A DNA stretch of 11,361 nucleotides. Source: an uncultured Saprospiraceae bacterium. GTDB taxonomy: Bacteria > Bacteroidota > Bacteroidia > Chitinophagales > Saprospiraceae. The notes below the pieces were generated by a model. It made no database searches. It had not been told where the DNA came from and saw nothing but the letters and a program-made list of their open reading frames with translations. A program made the position numbers and the translations under genes. The DNA lies in NCBI GenBank assembly GCA_937959095.1, contig CALGLY010000015.1:1-11361 (forward strand), in the 5' to 3' direction. Shown piece by piece: positions 1-6,500 of this stretch. How positions within the stretch are numbered: the stretch's first letter is position 1; every line of letters starts with the position of its first letter.

Positions 1-366
1 TTCTCCAAAATACATTTCTGCTATGCCCGCAGCATCGGCATCATTTAGTGCAACTATAGGACAATTGATAGCTGCTTGAAAGGTCTTTTCTATATTTGTC
101 CCAATCCAAGCATCATCAATATTAGCAGCGGTATGTGCCACGCCATTACTCACGATAGTAGGAAAACCAACACCTACCAAACCTTCTTTCCAGTTGTGCA
201 TATCCACTAGTTCCTTGAAGGCTTTGGTCATTCCTTTAGGCTCAGCGGGTTTTGGAGTATCCACGCGGAAGCGTTCCGAGAGTAATTCGCCCGTTTTTGT
301 ATCAATAATTGCAGCCTTTATGCCAGAGCCACCTACATCTACTCCTAGTACTTTTCTTGTATCCAT
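1..366 (-). CDS. ppgK: Polyphosphate glucokinase (ROK family), N-terminal part
   Basis: Partial gene, cut by the left edge; 122 codons are visible. It probably phosphorylates glucose to glucose-6-phosphate in the cytoplasm using polyphosphate (and possibly ATP). The protein begins MDTRKVLGVDVGGSGIKAAI, the phosphate-binding motif of the ROK/hexokinase fold. Near residues 107-118 it has LNDADAAGIAEM, where the Asp of the ND-A-DAAG motif is the expected catalytic base. This DAD-AAG-AEM form is typical of polyphosphate-dependent members rather than of ROK repressors, and there is no N-terminal helix-turn-helix. The start at 366 is the first Met before the conserved strand. It lies 87 bases downstream of the PKD-isomerase stop on the same strand, with no obvious promoter between, so co-transcription is possible. 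A general ROK glucokinase remains an alternative because the C-terminal half is not visible. Confidence 0.85.
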   Translation of the reverse strand, partial: MDTRKVLGVDVGGSGIKAAIIDTKTGELLSERFRVDTPKPAEPKGMTKAFKELVDMHNWKEGLVGVGFPTIVSNGVAHTAANIDDAWIGTNIEKTFQAAINCPIVALNDADAAGIAEMYFGE

Positions 367-385
367 TCTAATGTTATTAATACGA

Positions 386-450
386 TATTGCTACAATACT
401 GTAATGCTGCAATGTGAAAAATGTTTTCCAATTATCACATTGCTACATTG
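386..450. repeat. Inverted and direct repeat between ppgK and the isomerase gene
   Basis: GCAATGTGA (409-417) and TCACATTGC (435-443) form a perfect 9-bp stem with a 17-nt loop. After a 2x2 internal loop it continues with AATG/CATT. In addition ATTGCTACAAT (387-397) and ATTGCTACATT (439-449) are direct repeats with one difference. The block fills the gap after the isomerase stop codon. It could act as a transcript-end or processing hairpin, or be a dispersed intergenic repeat. There is no T-run on either side, so it is not a classical terminator. Confidence 0.5.
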
Positions 451-453
451 TCT

Positions 454-1344
454 TTACTTAATCACCTGCACGGTCATTTTGATATCTGTAGTTGGGCGAT
501 CTCGGTTAGTGGTTTCTGCAGCAGAAATTTTATCAATAATATCCAAACCTTCTATCACTTGCCCGAAGATTGTGTAGCCACCATCAAGATGTGGTGTGCC
601 TCCATGCTCCAAATAGGCTGCGCGTTGTTCTTCGGTGTAGCGAGTACCTAAGCGACGCTCCATCACATCTAGCATGCTTGCATCTACTGCACGCCCTTGT
701 ACGATATAAAACTGCGAGCCTGAAGATTGACGTTCTGGATTCATCGCATCGGGAGTGCGAGCTGCTGCTAGTGCGCCCTTTACATGCACTAAGTCACCTG
801 AAAATTCGGCATCCACCTTATAGCCAGGTCCACCTGATCCCAATGATTTATTAGGGCTGGCATCCTTCGATTCAGGATCGCCGCCTTGTACCATAAAGCC
901 ATCAATAACTCTATGAAATAGGAGATCATTATAAAAACCATTTTCTGCCAATTTCACAAAGTTGTCTCTGTGCTTAGGCGTTGCTTCGTATAATTCTACG
1001 AGCATGTTGCCGAATTCGGTTTGTATTTCGACAAGGCATTTTTCTGGTGCTTTAATCACAATATTACGTTTTGTAGTTGCTGTTTTTTTTCCTTTCGTTG
1101 CTTTTAGCGTTACTTCATAGTTACCCGATACTAAATAGCGATAATTGGGCATAGCTTCCGAAGAGGTGTTACCATCTCCAAAATCCCAGAAGTAGGTATC
1201 TGCTTTTTGTGACTGATTCTCAAAATTTACTGCGCTAGGCGCAATCTTTTTAGGAGCTTCGTATGTAAATTTAGCAATTGGGCTAGCACAACTTGCCATA
1301 CAATATGCTACTACTATTACTACGAGCCATCTGTCAATTCTCAT
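454..1344 (-). CDS. Lipoprotein cyclophilin-type peptidyl-prolyl isomerase with PKD domain
   Basis: A 296-residue lipoprotein that should catalyse cis-trans isomerisation of X-Pro bonds in exported proteins, on the periplasmic face of a membrane. The N-terminus is a short hydrophobic signal ending in a lipobox-like MASC (Cys19). Residues about 23-98 form a PKD domain with the hallmark YFWDFGDG (51-58) and the closing VSGNYEVTLKAT. Residues about 103-296 form the cyclophilin domain with FHRVIDGFMVQGGDP (143-157), SGSQFYIV (208-215) and HLDGGYTIFG (252-261). The catalytic Arg and Gln are present, while the Trp and His of human CypA in the last motif are replaced by His and Tyr, as is common in bacterial members. 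A charged insertion (about 217-251) precedes that motif and is shared with the neighbouring paralogue. The PKD module probably serves protein or glycan contact; this is inference. Confidence 0.93.
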   Translation of the reverse strand: MRIDRWLVVIVVAYCMASCASPIAKFTYEAPKKIAPSAVNFENQSQKADTYFWDFGDGNTSSEAMPNYRYLVSGNYEVTLKATKGKKTATTKRNIVIKAPEKCLVEIQTEFGNMLVELYEATPKHRDNFVKLAENGFYNDLLFHRVIDGFMVQGGDPESKDASPNKSLGSGGPGYKVDAEFSGDLVHVKGALAAARTPDAMNPERQSSGSQFYIVQGRAVDASMLDVMERRLGTRYTEEQRAAYLEHGGTPHLDGGYTIFGQVIEGLDIIDKISAAETTNRDRPTTDIKMTVQVIK

Positions 1345-1384
1345 AACTTGTTTTTAACATAAATACTTAAATTCAAACATGCTC

Positions 1385-1413
1385 TTAGATTTGAGAAGGG
1401 AGACTTTACAAAG
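1385..1413 (-). repeat. Dispersed intergenic repeat, copy 1
   Basis: Read on the minus strand this 29-bp stretch matches 11167-11195 on the plus strand at 26 of 29 positions. Both share the cores AAAGTCTC and TCTCAAATCTAA. Both copies are intergenic, which suggests a dispersed repeat family rather than chance. Confidence 0.55.
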
Positions 1414-1439
1414 TAATAGTATAAGTTCCATTTCTCAAA
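1409..1439 (-). promoter_or_regulatory. Possible promoter of the PKD-isomerase gene
   Basis: On the minus strand a TTTG (1436-1439) is followed after 20 bases by TACTTTG (1409-1415). This approximates the Bacteroidota -33/-7 pattern, with the -7 spacer one base short. It lies 65-95 bases before the ATG at 1344. It is weaker than the xisH promoter, and read-through from the upstream isomerase gene is an alternative. Confidence 0.3.
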
Positions 1440-1450
1440 TCTAATTCCAA

Positions 1451-2101
1451 TTATTCCAAAATTCGTACTTTCATTGTCATATCCTCTACAGGTCGATTAC
1501 CTCTATCCGTGGCTACGTCGCACATCTTATCAATAATCTCTAGACCTTCCACTACTTCCCCAAATACAGAGTAATCCATATCAAGGAAGGGTGCGCCGCC
1601 TATCTCCTTGTATAAACGACGTTGTTCTTCATTGTATTGGATACCCTTCTGTTGTTGAGTTTGATCGAGCGTTGCATCTGATTGTGGTCCGCCTTGTACG
1701 ACATAAAATTGTGAACCAGACGATTTTTTCTCTGGATTACTTGGGCCACCTGTGCGAGCTGCTGCCAATGCCCCTTTTATGTGTGGGCGTGCTATTTCTG
1801 CATCTACTAAGTAGCCTGGCCCACCTGCACCTAGTGGGGTGCCTGGTGCAGCTCCTTTTGAGTTGGGGTCGCCACCTTGAGCCATAAATCCCTTGATTAT
1901 TCTATGAAATAGTAATCCATCATAATAACCCTCTTTAGCGAGTTTTATGAAATTGTCGCGGTGCTTAGGCGTACTGTTATAGAGTTTAATCTTCATTACA
2001 CCAAATTCAGTTTCTATTTCACCATAGGTAAATTTTTCACCAGAATCGCCACAGGCTGTCAGTAATACTATAAAAGCTAATGCAGAAAGCAAACGTATCA
2101 T
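1451..2101 (-). CDS. Lipoprotein cyclophilin-type peptidyl-prolyl isomerase
   Basis: A 216-residue lipoprotein isomerase. It starts with a hydrophobic signal and a good lipobox LTAC (Cys17); the mature part should be tethered in the envelope and help fold exported proteins. The cyclophilin domain starts at about residue 27 with a GEIETEFG strand and shows FHRIIKGFMAQGGDP (65-79), SGSQFYVV (128-135) and FLDMDYSVFG (172-181). A polar insertion of about 35 residues lies before the last motif (QGGPQSDATLDQ... region). It is plainly paralogous to the next gene downstream: PKHRDNF, GALAAART, SGSQFY and the insertion with YNEEQRR/YTEEQRA match in order. This copy lacks the PKD domain and so may be the ancestral form of a tandem duplication. 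The start is the Met directly before the signal; no Shine-Dalgarno sequence is visible. Confidence 0.94.
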   Translation of the reverse strand: MIRLLSALAFIVLLTACGDSGEKFTYGEIETEFGVMKIKLYNSTPKHRDNFIKLAKEGYYDGLLFHRIIKGFMAQGGDPNSKGAAPGTPLGAGGPGYLVDAEIARPHIKGALAAARTGGPSNPEKKSSGSQFYVVQGGPQSDATLDQTQQQKGIQYNEEQRRLYKEIGGAPFLDMDYSVFGEVVEGLEIIDKMCDVATDRGNRPVEDMTMKVRILE

Positions 2102-2142
2102 TGGATGTGTATTTTATTTAATCTTAAAGTTCAAATGAAAAC

Positions 2143-2154
2143 AATAGTATAAGT
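2143..2154 (-). promoter_or_regulatory. Motif shared upstream of both isomerase genes
   Basis: ACTTATACTATT (minus strand, 2154-2143) is repeated exactly at 1426-1415 upstream of the PKD-isomerase gene. The copies lie 42 and 71 bases before the two start codons. They may be part of a duplicated promoter region (TATACTATTG resembles a poor -7 element) or a shared regulator site. The function is inferred from position only. Confidence 0.3.
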
Positions 2155-2225
2155 AGTCAGAAAAAATAAAATCCAATCAGTTATTATCTTAGTTTTGTCT
2201 AACTACTTAATTGAAGCCTACTGTA

Positions 2226-2573
2226 TCAGTAGACATTATCCTTAAAATATTGTATTATTTTTTCTTGTAATAGAGTACTTTGCGCTTTTAATCCTTCAAG
2301 GACTACGGGTTTCAATGTTTTGTAGTGTGGCCAGCCATCTGCATCACGTCCCTCAAATTCATAGTAGCCATCATAACTCAATAAATGGCAAATTGCAATG
2401 TGCATCAAATCCTGTTTCTCTTCTTTGGTATAGTTCGGTTTTAGATAGCCTAGTTCTTGCATACCAATCATAAAAAGGATCGCATTCATATCAGGCAGCT
2501 TATCTCGCCTAAGCGAATCCTTTACTGCGTGCCGAACGCGTAACCACTCGAAATCCAAATTCCATTCTTCCAT
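2226..2573 (-). CDS. Conserved small protein of unknown function
   Basis: A 115-residue acidic, soluble protein with no signal peptide and no membrane segment, so probably cytoplasmic. It looks mainly helical. Visible conserved-looking stretches are WNLDFEWLRVRHAVKD near the N-terminus, LPDMNAILFMIGMQELG, TKEEKQDLMHIAICHLL and SYDGYYEFEGRDADGWPHY. I recognise the general pattern as a small uncharacterised protein found in Bacteroidota, but know no function. The reading frame can be extended by one TTG codon (2576), but the ATG at 2573 fits better, with the promoter about 40 bases upstream. It stands first in the minus-strand block; the gap to the isomerase start at 2101 is 124 bases, so linkage in one transcript is possible but not shown. 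Confidence 0.8.
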   Translation of the reverse strand: MEEWNLDFEWLRVRHAVKDSLRRDKLPDMNAILFMIGMQELGYLKPNYTKEEKQDLMHIAICHLLSYDGYYEFEGRDADGWPHYKTLKPVVLEGLKAQSTLLQEKIIQYFKDNVY

Positions 2574-2610
2574 CAAGTTATATTATTGACTTAGTTTCAT
2601 AAATGCGGCA

Positions 2611-2641
2611 CAAATATAGATGATTCAGCCAAACCGAACAA
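2611..2641 (-). promoter_or_regulatory. Promoter of the small conserved gene
   Basis: On the minus strand a TTG (2639-2641) is followed after 20 bases by a perfect TAnnTTTG box, TATATTTG (2611-2618). This fits the Bacteroidota primary sigma pattern. It predicts a short leader of about 30 bases before the ATG at 2573. Confidence 0.6.
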
Positions 2642-2663
2642 GTGACTATATAAATAGGAATAT

Positions 2664-2676
2664 TTCTTAATAAGAA
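2664..2676. promoter_or_regulatory. Short palindrome TTCTTA-A-TAAGAA
   Basis: A 6+1+6 palindrome just upstream of the small gene's promoter (23 bases from the -33 box). It could be a regulator site, but it is AT-rich and short enough to be chance. Confidence 0.2.
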
Positions 2677-2686
2677 GGAATCTTAC

Positions 2687-2726
2687 TCAAGAAAAAATCA
2701 AATGAAAAAGCTGATTTTTTCCTTGA
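2687..2726. terminator. AT-rich hairpin with A/T tracts, possible bidirectional terminator
   Basis: TCAAGAAAAAATCA (2687-2700) pairs with TGATTTTTTCCTTGA (2712-2726) over 14 bp with one bulged C, around an 11-nt loop. The A6/T6 tracts resemble a bidirectional intrinsic terminator, but the stem has few G-C pairs. No gene ends here: the small gene to the left is divergent and the giant gene starts far to the right. It may insulate the two directions. Confidence 0.35.
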
Positions 2727-2896
2727 AATAGGCTAATGCTAAAACAAGTAATTTTTTTTTGAATATTTTATATCTGTCTGAATATCAGATCTTTGTAAAA
2801 ACGTTTTGCTGGATTGTTTTAAAATGAAATAAATGTATAAGGCGATAAAAATATTTTTTTTTTCTAAAAGAAATTTTTTAATATGAAAAAAAAACT

Positions 2897-2904
2897 TACT
2901 TTTG
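2897..2904 (+). promoter_or_regulatory. Possible -7 box upstream of the giant gene
   Basis: TACTTTTG fits TAnnTTTG exactly. The -33 region (about 2873-2876) is only a T-run, not TTTG, so the match is partial. If used, the giant gene would have a leader of about 640 bases containing all the inverted repeats of this gap. Confidence 0.3.
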
Positions 2905-2989
2905 TATCGTACTACACAATAAATATCATACATTACTATCTCCTCACTCACTCATAATCGAGTCTATTTTGCAGTTTATTACATACATT

Positions 2990-3019
2990 ATTCATAAGTG
3001 TATTTAAACACTCGTGAAT
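2990..3019. repeat. Inverted repeat in the leader region
   Basis: ATTCATAAGTGT (2990-3001) faces ACACTCGTGAAT (3008-3019) around the 6-nt loop ATTTAA. As RNA it forms 11 of 12 pairs (one G-U, one A-C mismatch). It could be an RNA hairpin or a protein-binding site. Confidence 0.4.
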
Positions 3020-3216
3020 GTAAAGCTGTGCTATTGGACACGATGAGCTTCGTAAGTTATTCGTCTTCCAGCTGAAATTTTCCAACTAAAACTGTTCTAT
3101 ACATATATACTGTCTACCAAACTTAAAAATTAATTTTATTTTTTGGAGGGCGCAGTACTTATTCCTGTGTCCTATACTGATGTTATTCAAGTAAACTTCA
3201 GGCCATCTGTTGTATT

Positions 3217-3269
3217 GTTTACAATAAAACAGGTACCTGATTGTGTAAACACCAACATAGTGTTTACAC
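3217..3269. repeat. Alternating triple inverted repeat of GTTTACA
   Basis: GTTTACA (3217-3223), then GTGTAAACAC (3243-3252), then GTGTTTACAC (3260-3269). The second and third form a perfect 10-bp stem with a 7-nt loop. The first can instead pair with the second (GTTTACA/TGTAAAC), with the small palindrome AGGTACCT between. So the middle arm has two possible partners. This suits either a multi-site operator or a switching RNA structure. Confidence 0.45.
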
Positions 3270-3448
3270 GACCTAACATTTTGCAATACTTATACTCTTC
3301 TCACACATATTGTTTCATTTTTTTAACTCTATTTTGCTTCGGTCAAAACAAGTGTAATTGATTGATTAACAGTTCGTTGTTGATTGGTTTCTAATTAGAT
3401 TGTTTGACCAATTTGTCTGTGGTATTATGCTAATATAAGACACTAGCT

Positions 3449-3519
3449 AACTGGCATAGACAATAGCACCGGTTTGGAGTATCCAAGGCATAGTTGCTGA
3501 TGGCACTATGGGGTATTCC
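3449..3519 (+). promoter_or_regulatory. Strong hairpins in the 5' leader of the giant gene
   Basis: The main stem pairs GGAGTATCC (3476-3484) with GGGTATTCC (3511-3519) over 9 bp (two G-U pairs). After an AAGG bulge it continues with CATAGT (3489-3494)/ACTATG (3505-3510) and GC/GC, closing a 5-nt loop: 17 pairs in all. A smaller stem AACTGG (3449-3454)/CCGGTT (3469-3474) stands directly before it. The structure ends 34 bases before the ATG at 3554. No T-run follows, so it is not a terminator; it may control translation or mRNA stability. Confidence 0.5.
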
Positions 3520-3553
3520 TGTAACAAATTATTTATCAAAAATTTAATGTGCC

Positions 3554-6500
3554 ATGAGACAAGTTGTGTTACTCCAGTGTGTGTTTATGATGTTCGTGCT
3601 GTCACTTTTTGCTTCCAAGCTTAGTGCACAGAGCGTGACTAACATAACAACATGCGACGATGTCATATTTGACAACGGTGGAGAATTCTATCCGTACTCA
3701 GAAGACTTAGATGGGAACGCAGGACAAGAGGTTACTAAAATTTGTCCTACTGATCCATCTTCAGAAGTCATCAAGCTTATTTGGAAGTCGTTTGACGTAG
3801 CCCCAGGAGATGTACTAAATGCCTATAATGGCGGATCCACGAGTAGTGGATTAATCAATTCAGCAATGGGTACAGGGACTGGTAGCGGGCCTTCTATCGC
3901 AGATTCGCCAGGTGGTGGATGGGTGATAAGTGACCATACTACTGGTTGTATAACCTTAGAGTTTCTTAGTAATGGAGATGGAACGAAAGGAGCTGGTTGG
4001 GAAATATGGGTGACCTGCGAAGAGCGCGACCCAGAAGATAATCCTGAATTGGATTGCCCATCATCTGGCATAGTAGAAGTGGCGCATTGCTTTAATGGCC
4101 TTGCACACGTAGAGATTCCCGTTCCTACTTATGGTACTGGTACAGAAGACTTTCCATTAGATGTTACTTCAGATTGTGCAATCGCAGATTTGCCAACAGA
4201 AGTGATGGGTAATGGTGATCCTATTGTGCTAGATCTTCCTATTGGAATTTATGAAATTACTTACCAGAGTCAGATATACGATAACCTGATTTGTAAAGTG
4301 ATTGTTCGGGTAGTTGCGCCACCATTGGCTTGCAACAATGATTTGAATGTATCACTTGACGATCAGTGTTCTGTAATACTTACACCTGACCTGCTATTAG
4401 AAAATAGATGCCATGAATATGGTTATGGATATGGCGACCACGATGGTGACGCTCATCATGAAGGTGCATTTACATATCATATCTCATTACCAAATTTACC
4501 AGGCAATATTAGTGTATTAGATTACACAGAAGATGGATATCCTATTATTGATTTCAGCCAAGTATCTTGTGGAGCAACTTATACATTCCACATCAGCAGA
4601 ACATATGAACAAGATTCGGACTGCGATGGCGATATTGATGATGATGATGATCCAGTAGTAGACCAATGTACAGGTTGGGTAACACTTCAAGATCCAATAG
4701 CTCCTTATATTTATGATAATGACTTAGACGAATACGAAATCTACTGCTATCAAGATGATGGTAGTCTTTTGACAACTTTGAATGAAAATGCTTCAGGAGA
4801 AGGAGCCGTTACAATAGAAGGACCAGGAGATGTAGAATTTGATATTCAAGCATTATCATCTGCGTTCACAGTATTGGATAACTGTGGATATGACTATGTA
4901 GTTAGTGACTGGATGGTAGTAAATGTAGATTGTACAGCAAATCGTTTTGAAGGTTGGGATCCTGATGGAAATGGTATTGCTGATGATGTACTTTGGGACA
5001 TCATGGCTATTGAGTTTGGTGATCCATCTACATTCAGAAAATATTTCCGTAGAATACAAGTAGTAGACCGTTGTGGTAATACATCTGGTTTGGTGGTACA
5101 ATGTATCAATGTGATACAACCAGATATCGTAGCACCAGTATTAGATGTAGAATTGCCATGTGGTACAGATATAGATCCATTAGCAATGTATGAAGAATGG
5201 GCTAATGGAACGCACCCTGAATTTGCTTATTATCTACCAAGTTATGATAAAACACCACTGATTGTAAATCTTGGTGATATAGACTTAGGTAGTTTGGAGG
5301 ATATGACCTTCACCAATGCAAGTGGCGACGAAGTGCCTGCTCAACTAGAGCACGCAAGTTGTGGCTATGCAATCGATTGGATTTATGGTAATCCGATTCC
5401 AGTATGTCATGAACCAGGCAATCCAACAGGAGGTACCTATAAGATATTTAGAGATTGGACGATTTATAACTGGTGTGATGGTCACTTGGAATATATAGAT
5501 GTTATTCCACAAGTAATCAAAGTAGGTGATTTGACACCGCCAGAGATTGGAGCAGATATCCACTTCTCTGTAACAGGAAATGCTTATTACGATTGTTCTG
5601 TTGATTTATTGGTACAAATTCCAACAATCAGCGACAATTGTTCCAATACAATGGCTAATGCTTATGTAGTAGCTACTTATGCGAATGGACAGCAGTCTTT
5701 ATCATACTCTTTTGAGACAAATGGTATTGCACGTATTCCAAATCTTCCAATCGGTACAGTAAGTATTGATTTATTTGCAACGGATGTTTGTGGAAATTCA
5801 GGTTCTAGATCATATGAGTATGATGTATATGATGTTATTCCACCAGTAGCTATTTGCGAAGATTTACACACCGTATCATTAGGTGCAAACTGTGAGGTAG
5901 AAGTACCTGCAATTGTATTCGATGATGGTAGTTACGATAACTGTGGTATTACGAAATTCTTAGTAGCACGTTTAGATTCGGATAGTGATGGCGATGGTCT
6001 TCCTGAATTAGAAGATTTCTCGGATAGAATTTGGTTCAGTCAAGATGATCTTGCTAGCGGTTGTGAAGGTACTGTAAGTGTCGTATTGCGTGTGAGCGAT
6101 GAGTCGTTCTACGATTTGGATTATGATGGTGTAATCGATCATGGACCAAATGTGAACTACTGTACCGTAACAGCAAAAATTCAAGATAGAATTGCTCCAG
6201 TAGTAGCACCAGCTTTCAAAACGGAAGTGGCTTGTGGTTCTCCATTCTTGACGGCTTTAGGAAGTATCAGAAATGCAGCAAATCAAGCAACAGCATTACA
6301 AGAAGTATTAGCTAATTATCCTGAATTTGCGCCTACAGACGTATCCTTAGGAAATTGTCAAGGAGAAACTAATCTTATTGTATTGACAATGGACTTCATA
6401 GGGGAAACATCAACTTGCAAAGACGGTGTATTGACTTACACTTACCGTGCTAGTGATGCTTGTGGCAATACTTCAAACGTCGGAACTGCTACTGTAAATG

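Larger units (their letters stand above)
1385..1444. repeat. 13-bp perfect inverted repeat between the two isomerase genes
   Basis: TTAGATTTGAGAA (1385-1397) and TTCTCAAATCTAA (1432-1444) are perfect 13-bp inverted arms around a 34-nt loop. The block begins 6 bases after the stop of the upstream isomerase (1451, minus strand). No T-run follows in the direction of transcription. The loop and right arm also carry the promoter-like elements of the downstream gene, so the block could both end one transcript and start the next. Part of it (1385-1413) recurs near position 11167. Confidence 0.6.
2577..3553. other. Gene-poor AT-rich region with many inverted repeats
   Basis: No convincing gene is seen in these 977 bases. 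Open frames here begin at GTG or TTG, are AT-driven and look like no known protein. The stretch holds the divergent promoter of the small conserved gene, a hairpin at 2687-2726, homopolymeric A and T runs (2850-2895), one -7-like box at 2897, and several inverted repeats that would fall in the leader of the giant gene (2990-3019, 3217-3269, 3383-3412, 3449-3519). It is probably regulatory. Confidence 0.6.

Noticed and set aside
2850..2895. Poly-T and poly-A runs as a terminator
   Set aside because: The runs can pair, but contain almost no G-C pairs and stand far from any gene end.
2739..2951. Open frame of 70 codons on the minus strand
   Set aside because: It begins with GTG, is extremely AT-biased (Lys, Phe, Ile, Tyr) and runs through A/T homopolymers; nothing in it resembles a known protein.
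3143..3361. Open frame of 72 codons with a signal-like stretch FIFLTLFCFGQ near its end
   Set aside because: It begins with TTG, the hydrophobic stretch is at the wrong end for a signal peptide, and it overlaps the alternating inverted repeat. It might be a relic of a secreted protein start, but there is no support.
4593..4775. Acid-repeat segment as a DNA tandem repeat (GATGATGATGATGAT)
   Set aside because: It codes for an Asp-rich calcium-binding-like loop in the giant protein; a local codon repeat explains it, and the opposite-strand frame is a shadow.
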